DNA from: Streptomyces sp. Ncost-T10-10d
Lineage (GTDB): Bacteria; Actinomycetota; Actinomycetes; Streptomycetales; Streptomycetaceae
DNA: 64,000 bases
NCBI RefSeq assembly: GCF_900091955.1
Contig: NZ_FMDF01000238.1
Span: forward strand, 1 to 64,000
Reading direction: 5' to 3'
In this document: piece after piece, positions 7,750-15,473 of the stretch
How positions within the stretch are numbered: position 1 is the stretch's first letter
Layout: each line of letters starts with the position of its first letter
Made by a program: the position numbers and the translations under genes
Notes under the pieces: model-generated
Database searches by the model: none
Seen by the model: the letters and a program-made list of their open reading frames with translations, nothing else
Told to the model about the DNA's origin: nothing

Positions 7750-9069
7750 TCATCCGGGCTTTGGCAGGAGAGCGAGTCGTGCGAGTGCTGTGGTGATCTC
7801 ATCGGTCCACGGCCAGTGGCGGGCGAAGCGGAGGATGCGACGCCTGCCAGTCGTGACGAGCTGGGCGGCTGGGGAGAAGAGGCGGAGCCGAAGTCGGCGG
7901 GGTTCCCAGAGCCGGGCTTTCCCGGTCAGGGCGAGCATGGGCATCCACGCCAGCAGGTCGAGCGCGATCTGGACGATCTCCAGCCAGACCTTGTTCTGCG
8001 CGGTGTCGTGCAGAGGCAGGTTACGCAGTCCCGTCGCGCGGGCGGCCCGGATCCGGTCTTCGGCCCGGGCCCGCAGTCGGTGACGGAGCTCGAGTTCGGT
8101 GATGGGACGGCCTGCGGTGTTGGTGGCGAAACAGGTGATCCGCATGCCGTCGGCGTCGGTGATCCTCAACTGAGCCCCGGGATGCGGACGTTCTTTGCGG
8201 ACAATCAGCCGCATCCCTGTAGGCCAGCCCTCGAGCAAGTCGCCGGTGAGTTCGGCGACCCAGGCCCCATCGCGGACCTCGCCGTCCGACTCGATGGCTG
8301 GGGTCCATGCCGATGCCGGGATCTTGAGGACGTGCTGGTGGATGGTTACGTTGATCACCATGCCAGCGGGGTAGGACAGCCAGCGCCCGCGCTGGGAGAG
8401 CCAGGAGACGAACTCGTGGGTGCCGCCCGCGGAGTCGCAGCGGATGAGGGTCTGTCGTCCGCGCCGGTATTTCTGGGGCAGTTGAGCGAGAGCGAGGCGG
8501 GCGGCGACGGGTTCGCCCGTTCCACCCGGCCCGTGGTCGACGAACCCCATCAGCGGGTGGTGGCCGTAGGTCTTCTTCCAGGTCGGGGCTGCATCCTGCT
8601 TGTCGGAGTGGGAGACGACCAGGACTCCGTCCAAGTCCACGATCACCTGCCCATCGGTGTCCGGTGCCCGATTGCCTGCCAATGTCCAGGCTTTTTGGCG
8701 CACTTCAGATCGCGCGGAGCGGATCGCGGTCAGTGCCTTCTCTCCCGCAGCAGCGAGGGTGTTGATCAGGCGGGAGACGGTCGGGTCGGAAGCCACCGGC
8801 CCGAACACGGCCGGCTCGGCCCGCAGCATGCCCACATCGGCCAGGCAGTCCCCACCCAACGCGACCGCGAGCGCCACATCGAGCAGGATCTTTCCCGGAT
8901 CGTGCACCGCCCGCGGCTTGCGCCACGGCGCCAACGCCACCGATATCGCCCTGTCCAGCCCGGTTTTGCGGACAGTCTCGACCATCAGCACGCCGCCGGC
9001 CTGGGAGACCACCCCGCGACCACGGCCCTCGATGTGGACACGCGGGTAGGACCCGATACGCTTCTTCAC
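7750..9069 (-). CDS. IS1380-family transposase
   Basis: A 439-aa full-length transposase of the IS1380 family (DDE, DDE_Tnp_1-like group). Landmarks are VIVDLDGVLVVSHSDKQDA (first Asp), KYRRGRQTLIRCDSAGGTHEF (second Asp with the family-specific DSAG), and the C-terminal ENRIRA-like stretch RAEDRIRAARATGLRNLP with the catalytic Glu, followed by a basic tail. The gene looks intact. The alternative start just downstream, at the GGVLMVETVRKTGLDRAISV block, would give a shorter N terminus. The first 22 residues (KKRIGSYPRVHIEG) are duplicated in the remnant near 10000. Confidence 0.88.
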   Translation of the reverse strand: MKKRIGSYPRVHIEGRGRGVVSQAGGVLMVETVRKTGLDRAISVALAPWRKPRAVHDPGKILLDVALAVALGGDCLADVGMLRAEPAVFGPVASDPTVSRLINTLAAAGEKALTAIRSARSEVRQKAWTLAGNRAPDTDGQVIVDLDGVLVVSHSDKQDAAPTWKKTYGHHPLMGFVDHGPGGTGEPVAARLALAQLPQKYRRGRQTLIRCDSAGGTHEFVSWLSQRGRWLSYPAGMVINVTIHQHVLKIPASAWTPAIESDGEVRDGAWVAELTGDLLEGWPTGMRLIVRKERPHPGAQLRITDADGMRITCFATNTAGRPITELELRHRLRARAEDRIRAARATGLRNLPLHDTAQNKVWLEIVQIALDLLAWMPMLALTGKARLWEPRRLRLRLFSPAAQLVTTGRRRILRFARHWPWTDEITTALARLALLPKPG

Positions 9070-9191
9070 CTGGGAAGTGCTTCTTTCCTCGCAGCCAACA
9101 GGACTCTCGACAAGCCCTATCGTTGCAGGTCAGGAGCACTTCTCGCGTTTGCGATCAAACCTCGGACGGCCCGTTTGGCGAAAGCGCGAGG

Positions 9192-9836
9192 CTAGTCGGC
9201 GCGGCCCGTCGCTGCCACGGTCACACCCAGTCCGATCATCGCGAAGCCGCCCGCGCCACCGACCATCGACAGGCGGCGGTCCGAGCGGGCGAACCAGGAG
9301 CGGGCCGCCGAGGCGCCCAGTCCCCAAAGGGTGTCCGTGATCACGCCGATGGCGACCGGGACCAGCCCCAGCACCATCATTTGGAGGGGGACACGGCCCG
9401 CCGAATGGTTCACGAACTGCGGTAGCACCGCCGCGAAGAAGACGAGGCCCTTCGGGTTGGTGAAGCCCACGAGAATACCGTCCAGGACCGTGCGCAGATC
9501 GCCGCGCCGCTCACCCGCCGGGGCCTCCATGTCCGCTGCGCGCATCTCCTTGCGGTGCCGAAACGCCTGCACGCCGAGGTAGACGAGATACGCCGCGCCG
9601 ACCAGCTTCACGCCCGTGAACACCGCCGCAGAAGTCTCCACCAGCATGCCAAGGCCCCACGCCACAGCGGTCACCAGGAGGTACGAACCGATCAAGTTGC
9701 CCAGGACGGTCGCGAGCGCCGTGCGGCGGCCGTGCGCTAGGGCTCTACCGATCACAAACAGCACACTCGGCCCTGGAATCACGATCACGAGTAGTGACAT
9801 CGCCGCGAACGCGAGAATGCTCTCCATGGACACCAT
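9192..9836 (-). CDS. LysE/RhtB-family amino acid exporter
   Basis: A 214-aa inner-membrane protein with six predicted hydrophobic segments. The LysE signature is clear: N-terminal IVIPGPSVLFVIGRALAHGRR, central VYLGVQAFRHR and VGFTNPKGLVFFAAVLPQF. The family exports amino acids or analogues such as homoserine, threonine or lysine; the substrate here is unknown. GGAGG lies ten bases before ATG 9836. The stop codon is the TAG of the CTAG at 9192-9195, where the IS1380 element ends, so the 3' end directly touches the insertion and the last codons may be altered. It lies between a full IS1380 and an IS1380 remnant in the same orientation, like the cargo of a composite transposon. Confidence 0.88.
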   Translation of the reverse strand: MVSMESILAFAAMSLLVIVIPGPSVLFVIGRALAHGRRTALATVLGNLIGSYLLVTAVAWGLGMLVETSAAVFTGVKLVGAAYLVYLGVQAFRHRKEMRAADMEAPAGERRGDLRTVLDGILVGFTNPKGLVFFAAVLPQFVNHSAGRVPLQMMVLGLVPVAIGVITDTLWGLGASAARSWFARSDRRLSMVGGAGGFAMIGLGVTVAATGRAD

Positions 9837-9929
9837 CTGTCCGTCACCTCCTGGACTGCCTTCCAGAGGTCATACAAACAGACAGCGAACCGTCCGCTCT
9901 AGGCTCATCCATCTGCCGAGACGCCGCTC

Positions 9930-10123
9930 CGGCCTGGACGCCACGACCCGGCCGCTGCCCTCGACACGGACGCACGCATACGGCCCGATGCGCTTCTTCA
10001 CCCGAGGAGTGCAGCATTCCCGACGGCGTACAGGAACCTGGACAAGTCCCATCGGTCAAGGTCAGCGGCGCTCCTCGCGCATCTGAACAAGCCTCGGACA
10101 GGTCGCCTCATGAAAGCGCGAGG
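9930..10123 (-). pseudogene. IS1380 remnant: right end and transposase start
   Basis: This stretch matches the last 200 bp of the intact IS1380 (about 8990-9191). It encodes KKRIGPYACVRVEGSGRVVASR, named here by its first residues KKRIGPYACVRVEG, against KKRIGSYPRVHIEG in the full copy, and ends with the same tip gaaagcgcgagg followed by CTAG at 10124-10127. The remainder of the element is deleted. Between the lysE start (9836) and this remnant (9837-9929) is a short upstream region without a clear promoter. The first 130 bp after the remnant belong to the next IS. Confidence 0.7.
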
Positions 10124-10127
10124 CTAG

Positions 10128-11712
10128 TACTCCAGCAGGAATTCGCAGTCTGACCTGCGGATTTCGCTGGGCGGCTGGAGTGTAGCGGGCTGTGGAGTGG
10201 TCAGGGGCGGTTTCACGGAGGCCGCCCCTCGATCGTGCGACAACGCCGCAGGTAATGACGGCGGGTGGGAAAGCTCCCCACGTGATCACCGAGCATGATG
10301 CCGAGCAGTGGGACCTTGAACTGGACAACCTCTTCGTGACCATCGGTCATCGCTTCGGCCGTGTGGAACTTCGCCGCCGCATGCGTGACTACGTGCGTGG
10401 GCTGCTCGCCCCGGTGGCCCGCAAGAACAGCTGGCAGCTGGCCGAACAGGCAGGCCACGCCACCCCCGACGGCCTGCAGCATCTGCTCGCCGGGGCGAAG
10501 TGGGAGCCGGACGACATCCGCGATGAACTGCAGGGATACGTCGCCGAAAAGCCTGGCGAGGACGACGGAGTCCTCATCATCGACGACACCGGGTTCATCA
10601 AGAAGGGCACCACCTCCGCCGGGGTCCAACGCCAATACTCCGGGACCGCCGGTCGCACCGAGAACTGCCAGATCGGCGTGTTCGCCGCCTATGCCACCGC
10701 CCGCGGCCGGGCCTTGGTCGACCGTGAGCTGTATCTCCCCAAGTCCTGGGCAGAGGACCGTGAACGCTGCCGCGCGGCCAAGGTCCCCGACGATCGGGAG
10801 TTCGCCACCAAGGGGGCACTGGCCCGGCGCATGGTGCTGCGTGCCCTCGGCTCGCCGCTGCCCATCACCTGGGTCACCGCGGATTCCGCCTACGGACAGG
10901 AGAGCCGCTTCCGCCGGCTGCTGGAGCAATCGGGCGTCGGCTACGTGCTGGCCGTGCCCAAGTCCCAGTTCACCGTGGGGTGTCCCCGCATCGAGGGTCT
11001 GTTCGCGCAGGCCCCGGCCGAGGCGTGGGAGAAGATCTCATGCGGCAACGGCGCGAAGGGACCGCGCGTCTACCACTGGGCGGCGGTGCGACTGCCGGCT
11101 GTCGCCGAGTTCGATTACCAGGGCGAGGTCCCTCACCGGATGCGGTGGGCGCTGGCCCGTCGCAGCATCCGCAAGCCCGACGAGATCGCCTACTACCTCG
11201 CCTACGCCCCTTTGGAGACCACCGCCCAGAAGCTGGTGCGGATCGCCGGGACGCGCTGGGCGATCGAGGAGTGTTTCCAGGCCGCGAAGAACGAGTGCGG
11301 TCTGGATCAGTACGAAGTCCGTCGTTACCCGGGTTGGTACCGGCACATCACCCTAGCAATGCTCGCGCGTGCCTTCCTGGCAGCCACGGCGCACCGGGCC
11401 CGGGAAAAGGGGGGCGGAACCGGCGAGGCAGCCGGGGCCATCGAGCTCACAGTGGCGGAGGTTCGGTGACTCCTGGCAGCTTGTCGTCCCCGGCCCCGCA
11501 CCTGCGCGGACATCGAGGCCGGCACCACGCGGTGAGCTGGTCGCAGTGGCGCCGACGACGCCAAGCAGTCGTTCGCCGCTGTCATTACCTGCGGCGTTGT
11601 CGCACGATCGAGGGGCGGCCTCCGTGAAACCGCCCCTGACCACTCCACAGCCCGCTACACTCCAGCCGCCCAGCGAAATCCGCAGGTCAGACTGCGAAAT
11701 CCTGCTGGAGTA
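10128..11712. mobile_element. IS701-family element with 132-bp terminal inverted repeats
   Basis: Positions 10128-10259 and 11581-11712 are inverted copies matching at 131 of 132 positions (outer tip tactccagcagg). CTAG flanks both sides (10124-10127 and 11713-11716), the target duplication expected for IS701. The repeats are far longer than the roughly 20-30 bp normal for the family. The left repeat ends at the transposase start codon region, so the right one is effectively an inverted duplicate of the promoter-bearing end. The element is 1585 bp long. Confidence 0.85.
10255..11469 (+). CDS. IS701-family transposase, probably missing its C-terminal tail
   Basis: A 404-aa DDE transposase. 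The catalytic blocks are VLIIDDTGFIKKG (first Asp), WVTADSAYGQ (second Asp) and AIEECFQAAKNECGLDQYEVR (Glu), with the family motif QRQYSGTAGRTENCQIGVF. I chose ATG 10255, preceded by GCAGG; a longer frame to GTG 10192 lies inside the terminal repeat. The frame stops at a TGA after LTVAEVR, where the family normally continues. The usual Arg-rich tail (WSQWRRRRQAVVRRCHYLRR) is encoded downstream in another frame up to about 11595, so the tail was lost by a nonsense change plus a frameshift. Whether the shortened enzyme works is unknown. Confidence 0.85.
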   Translation: MTAGGKAPHVITEHDAEQWDLELDNLFVTIGHRFGRVELRRRMRDYVRGLLAPVARKNSWQLAEQAGHATPDGLQHLLAGAKWEPDDIRDELQGYVAEKPGEDDGVLIIDDTGFIKKGTTSAGVQRQYSGTAGRTENCQIGVFAAYATARGRALVDRELYLPKSWAEDRERCRAAKVPDDREFATKGALARRMVLRALGSPLPITWVTADSAYGQESRFRRLLEQSGVGYVLAVPKSQFTVGCPRIEGLFAQAPAEAWEKISCGNGAKGPRVYHWAAVRLPAVAEFDYQGEVPHRMRWALARRSIRKPDEIAYYLAYAPLETTAQKLVRIAGTRWAIEECFQAAKNECGLDQYEVRRYPGWYRHITLAMLARAFLAATAHRAREKGGGTGEAAGAIELTVAEVR

Positions 11713-11761
11713 CTAGTACTCCAGCTGTAGTTCGTGATGGTCCGTGGGACAGAGTGGGGGC

Positions 11762-12265
11762 ATGACTACGTACGAGACGATGCCGTTCCACCTTGAGACC
11801 GAGCGGCTGATACTGCGGCCGTGGGCCGAGTCGGACGCCGCTGAGTTCTGCGCCCTCCTTTCCGAACGCGGCAAGGGGACCCCCACGGTTGAGCACATCC
11901 GGACGTCCATCGCGGAGCTGCTGACCGCGACGGCGACTACGGGGATCGCCCTGTTGCCCATTCAGCGCCGTGACGAGGGGGACTTCATCGGCTACTGCGG
12001 GTTGATCACCGGCCGCTCCACCCTGGAGGAGCCTGAAATCGCGTATGAGCTGTTCCAGCGCGCGCATGGGCGTGGCTACGCCACCGAGGCGGCCAGGGCG
12101 GTGCTCGATGCCGCTATCGCGACCGGGCGGAAGCGGCTCTGGTCGACCGTCGGCGCATGGAACACACCGTCGCTCCATGTCCTTGAGAAGCTCGGGTTCG
12201 AGCGGGATCACGTGTCCACGGAAGACAACGGTGAAGTGGTCTGGCTCACACGCTCGTTGCCGTGA
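11762..12265 (+). CDS. GNAT-family N-acetyltransferase (IS passenger)
   Basis: A 167-aa acetyl-CoA-dependent acetyltransferase of the RimJ/RimL type. It starts with the family hallmark LETERLILRPW, has the core strand DFIGYCGLITG, the acetyl-CoA pyrophosphate loop QRAHGRGYATEAARAVLDAA, and the C-terminal NTPSLHVLEKLGFERDHVS. Substrates of this group include ribosomal protein N termini, aminoglycoside-like or other small amines; the target here cannot be told. GGGGG precedes ATG 11762, and the alternative start at 11744 is poorer. It is carried between an extra IS end and an IS701-family element, pointing in the opposite direction to the transposase. A GC-rich hairpin (12301-12317) lies after the stop and may act as a weak terminator. 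Confidence 0.87.
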   Translation: MTTYETMPFHLETERLILRPWAESDAAEFCALLSERGKGTPTVEHIRTSIAELLTATATTGIALLPIQRRDEGDFIGYCGLITGRSTLEEPEIAYELFQRAHGRGYATEAARAVLDAAIATGRKRLWSTVGAWNTPSLHVLEKLGFERDHVSTEDNGEVVWLTRSLP

Positions 12266-12288
12266 TGCGAGAGCACGCTCCCGGGGCT

Positions 12289-13677
12289 TCATGCTCGAGT
12301 GCGCTCCGGCGGAGCGCCAGGCATGCCGAGATCGGTACTCCAGGTGCAGATCGTGATCTTCATGTCTGGGCTGCGGCTTGTCGACGGTAATGGCTGGTGC
12401 GTGATCGCTCCTGATGGCGGCGCCGCCAGTCGGACCAGCCGAGTCGGTGGGCCATGTCGTGGAGAGGCCGGACGACGACCCGTGATGAACAGGCGCTGGA
12501 TCTCGTTGCAGGACAGCGGGACCAGGTCGGCCGGCCCGGGATGGCGGGCGTGTTCGTCGGCACGGACGGCCGCGAGGAAGGCATGGGCGAGCATGGCCGG
12601 GGTGAGCCAGCGTGTCCAGGACGAGTAGCGGCGGACCTGGTGCTCATCGAGTCCCGCCATCCCCTTCTCGGTCTGGAAGGTCTCTTCCACTTGCCATCGT
12701 GAGCCGGCGACCTTGACCAGGGCGGACAGGGGCACCGGCTCGGTGGAATGACAGCGGTAGTAGGCGAGTTCGCCGGTGGTGCGGTTGCAGCGGATCAGGA
12801 TTTGGTGTCTGCCCGACGCCGGCTCGGTGTGGTCGATGATGGCCCAGTCGTAGAACCGGTGTCCCTTCGCCCCCCGTCCGGCCGAGAGCTTCTGCCAGGC
12901 CCGCTTCGGAACCTTCGCCGCCAGGGTGTCGGCGCGGAACCTGCCTGCACCGGTGGTCACTTCGGCCGAACAGGCCACCGCGAGGACATAGCCGATGCCG
13001 CGTTCCTCCAGAGCCGTGCGCAGTTTCGGATTGCCTCCGTAGACCTCATCCCCGGTGACCCAGCCGACGTGGTGTCCGGCGTCCAGGAACCGCTCGATCA
13101 TCCTGCGGGCCAGTTCCGGCTTGGTCGCGAAGGTCGTGTCCTCGCCGAGCCCCGCTGCCCGGCAGCGGTCCGGGTCGCACGTCCAGGAGCGCGGGATGTA
13201 CAGCTCCCGGTCCACCGCCGCGTGTCCCCGCTCACCCGCGTAGACGAGGTAGACCGCGACCTGCGAGTTCTCGATCCGACCGGCCGTGCCGGTGTACTGA
13301 CGCTGAACCCCGACGGTGTGGGTGCCCTTCTTCACGTCGCCGGTCTCGTCGACGACCAGCACCGCAGCATCGTCGTGGAGGTGCTCGACGATGTACTCAC
13401 GCACGTCGTCACGGACGGCATCGGCATCCCAGGAGGCCCGACACAGCAGATGCTGCATGCCGTGCGGGCCGGCCTCCCCGGCCCACTCCGCGATCGTCCA
13501 ACAGTTCTTGCGCGGCAGGTCCGACAGGAGCCCCAGCACCAAACGCCCTGCCCGCAGGCGGGGTTCGTACCGGGCGAACCATCCCGCGATCCGGCCCATG
13601 GCCACCTCGAACGCCTCCCGCCACCGGGCGGGATCCAAGCTGTGACCTGCGGCCACCGTCTCATCGTTAGTCCACAC
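12289..13677 (-). CDS. IS701-family transposase with altered C terminus
   Basis: A 462-aa frame with the IS701 DDE blocks AAVLVVDETGDVKKGTHTVG (first Asp), WVTGDEVYGGNPKLR (second Asp) and WQVEETFQTEKGMAGLDEHQ (Glu). QRQYTGTAGRIENSQVAVY is the family signature between them. It differs clearly from the neighbouring IS701 transposase, so it is another member. The expected C-terminal tail (MAHRLGWSDWRRRHQERSRT) lies in another frame at about 12380-12470, so a frameshift near 12470 has replaced roughly the last 50 residues by an out-of-frame tail that runs through the IS end. GTG or ATG near 13677 starts the gene. Confidence 0.85.
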   Translation of the reverse strand: MWTNDETVAAGHSLDPARWREAFEVAMGRIAGWFARYEPRLRAGRLVLGLLSDLPRKNCWTIAEWAGEAGPHGMQHLLCRASWDADAVRDDVREYIVEHLHDDAAVLVVDETGDVKKGTHTVGVQRQYTGTAGRIENSQVAVYLVYAGERGHAAVDRELYIPRSWTCDPDRCRAAGLGEDTTFATKPELARRMIERFLDAGHHVGWVTGDEVYGGNPKLRTALEERGIGYVLAVACSAEVTTGAGRFRADTLAAKVPKRAWQKLSAGRGAKGHRFYDWAIIDHTEPASGRHQILIRCNRTTGELAYYRCHSTEPVPLSALVKVAGSRWQVEETFQTEKGMAGLDEHQVRRYSSWTRWLTPAMLAHAFLAAVRADEHARHPGPADLVPLSCNEIQRLFITGRRPASPRHGPPTRLVRLAAPPSGAITHQPLPSTSRSPDMKITICTWSTDLGMPGAPPERTRA

Positions 13678-13812
13678 AACTCACGATGATCAACGGTGGC
13701 CGCACCCATCTCCGCGCCGGCCCCGCCAGCAAGATCACGATCTACAGCTGGAGTACTAGATGAATGAGTCCAAGGGATCCGGGAGGGCCGCAACGAGGCT
13801 GACTGCGCCTGC

Positions 13813-14382
13813 TCAGTTCAGGCGCCGCCGGTAGTAGGAGATCGCGACGACCACGAGCAGTGGTCCCCATAGCAGCAGTGGTGCGTAACAGGCGTCCATC
13901 ACGACGAGCGCCGGCCCGGTCGGGGCTCCCTGGGCCCCTCCGAAGCCGCCCACCCGGGGGATCGTCAACAGCATCACAACGGCCGCGCCGAGCAACGCCG
14001 GAATCACCGCCGCCAGCGGCGCGACACGCTTCCCGCCGATCAGCGGGATCCAGCCCGGCACCACCTCGCCCCAGGGTTTGACCAGCCCAAGTGTGAGCAA
14101 CGCGAACCCTTCGGTACCCAAGCTCATCGCGATGCACATGGCGCTGAACCAGCCGGGGATGTCCAATCCCTTGGTGTCGAATCCCACCGGTATGCCGACC
14201 CCCATCGCGATCCGCCAGATCCCGGACGGCACAGCAGTGAGTGCCGCAATGTACGCGGCTCGGACCGCCCAACGGGCAGGGGGCTTAATCTCGGAGACGG
14301 CAGCGGCTGCCGGTGTCCCAAACGCGACCATGGCCCCATGGTGTCTCGCAGTCCGCTCCGCCGAATCATGCTCAAGGTCCAA
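13813..14382 (-). CDS. Integral membrane protein (IS passenger)
   Basis: A 189-aa protein with four hydrophobic segments (YIAALTAVPSGIWRIAMGVG, CIAMSLGTEGFALLTLGLV, AAVIPALLGAAVVMLLTIP and YAPLLLWGPLLVVVAISYY). It resembles an uncharacterised actinobacterial family with the blocks PPARWAVRAAYIAAL, KPWGEVVPGWIPLIGGKR and LLLWGPLLVVV, often annotated only as a hypothetical membrane protein. The start is TTG 14382, supported by GGAGGAG six bases upstream. It lies between the extra left IS982 end and the inner IS982 end and reads away from the transposase. No function can be given. Confidence 0.78.
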   Translation of the reverse strand: MDLEHDSAERTARHHGAMVAFGTPAAAAVSEIKPPARWAVRAAYIAALTAVPSGIWRIAMGVGIPVGFDTKGLDIPGWFSAMCIAMSLGTEGFALLTLGLVKPWGEVVPGWIPLIGGKRVAPLAAVIPALLGAAVVMLLTIPRVGGFGGAQGAPTGPALVVMDACYAPLLLWGPLLVVVAISYYRRRLN

Positions 14383-14514
14383 CTCGACTCCTCCGCGCGG
14401 GGGATGGAGCCCTTCGGCCCCGACCGGACAGCCGCCGACACCCGACTGCCCACACGCCTACCGAGTCCAAGGGATCCCCTGCGGACATGGCGCGAGGGCA
14501 TCCAATGTCAGTGT

Positions 14515-15429
14515 GTGAAGACAGAATTGGACACCCTCGCAACGGCACTCTACGCCAGGATCGACGACCAGCTGAAGGCTTCGCCGCATCTGGCTCCGTG
14601 GCGCCCGGCGGTCGGGATCGCACCCAAGCTCAGTGACGCCGAGCTGGTCACCCTCGCGGTGATGTCGGCGCTGCTCGGCTACACCTCGGAGCGGCGGTGG
14701 CTACGGCGCGCGAACCGGGACTTCCGCCGCCTGTTCCCCTACCTGCCCCAGCAGTCCGGGTACAACAAGCGGCTCCGCAACGCATCCGAGCTGATCAAGC
14801 ACGTGATCAGGATGCTGGCACAGGACACCTCGCTGTGGAGCGACGACGTCTGAGTGGTTGATTCCACCCCGGTCGGCTGCGGCTGCTCACGTGAAACCGC
14901 CAAACGCTCCGACCTCGCCGGCTGGGCCGAGTACGGCTATTGCGCGTCGCACTCCCGATACTTCTGGGGCCTGCGCCTGCACTTGGTCTGCACGCTGGGC
15001 GGACTGCCTGTCCTGTTCGCGCTCACCGGCGCGAAGGCCGACGAACGCGAGACCCTGCGCGGCATGCTCGATGCCGCACCCGACATCACCGCCGCCCATC
15101 CAAGGCAGACGATCATCGGCGATAAGAACTACTACGGCCGCGACTTCGAGAGCGACCTCACAGAGCGTCACCTGGAGTTGCTGCGCCCGGCCCGAAAAGG
15201 CGAACCCGAACGGGCCGGGGCACATCTGTTCAAGCCGCTACGGCAGGTCATCGAGTCGATCAACCAGACCTTCAAAGGGCAGCTCGACCTGGAACGCCAT
15301 GGCGGGCGAACTCCAGCCGGAGTGATCGTCCGGGTACTGATGCGGATCCTGGCGCTCACCGCCGCGATCTGGTTCAACGACAAGACCGGCCAACCCGTTA
15401 AGCGATCCCTGATCGCCTTCGATCACTGA
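14515..15429 (+). pseudogene. IS982-family transposase with in-frame nonsense codon
   Basis: From GTG 14515 the frame encodes the IS982 N terminus (TELDTLATALYARIDDQLKA, LVTLAVMSALLGYTSERRWL) and then meets TGA at 14851-14853 in SDDV-stop-VVDSTPV. All related sequences known to me have Trp here, so TGG became TGA at codon 113. The same frame continues without other damage through VDSTP (first Asp), IIGDKNYYG (second Asp) and SINQTFKGQLDLERHGGR (Glu region) to 15429. Only one base change inactivates it, so the lesion is recent; a suppressor or readthrough would restore a 304-aa enzyme. Confidence 0.88.
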
Positions 15430-15473
15430 TCGCGACAACATCCCTTGGACTCATTCATCTAGGGAAGGCCGCC

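Larger units (their letters stand above)
7590..9191. mobile_element. IS1380-family insertion sequence
   Basis: The tips are cctcgatctttc (7590-7601) and gaaagcgcgagg (9180-9191), matching at 10 of 12 positions. The length of 1602 bp is typical for the family. The left flank is TTAG and the right flank is CTAG (9192-9195). A second copy of the right end, with its transposase start region, lies at about 9930-10123, again followed by CTAG. The single gene on the minus strand encodes the transposase. Confidence 0.75.
11717..13755. mobile_element. IS701-family unit carrying a GNAT gene
   Basis: Outer ends 11717-11738 and 13734-13755 match inverted at 21 of 22 positions (tip tactccagctgtag), and CTAG flanks both sides (11713-11716, 13756-13759). 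A third end of the same type lies inside at 12336-12358 in the same orientation as the left outer end, so the ordinary IS is 12336-13755 and the GNAT gene sits between the extra left end and the IS. The CTAG duplication surrounds the larger 2039-bp unit, not the inner IS, whose left flank is TCGG. The unit therefore appears to have moved with its passenger. Confidence 0.75.
13760..15458. mobile_element. IS982-family unit carrying a membrane-protein gene
   Basis: Outer ends 13760-13778 and 15440-15458 are 19-bp perfect inverted repeats (atgaatgagtccaagggat), and CTAG flanks both sides (13756-13759, 15459-15462). An inner left end, gagtccaagggat at 14463-14475, marks the start of a normal 1-kb IS982. 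The extra outer end encloses a membrane-protein gene. The outer pair matches better than the inner pair, so the mobile unit is probably the 1699-bp segment. It abuts the IS701 unit through the shared CTAG. Confidence 0.72.

Noticed and set aside
10255-11627. Programmed frameshift in the IS701 transposase
   Set aside because: No slippery heptamer or downstream structure is evident at the break and a stop codon intervenes, so mutational loss is simpler, although the recurrence is kept as a finding.
1-15462. Integrative conjugative element or prophage
   Set aside because: No integrase, excisionase, replication, transfer or phage structural gene is present; all mobile functions are IS transposases.
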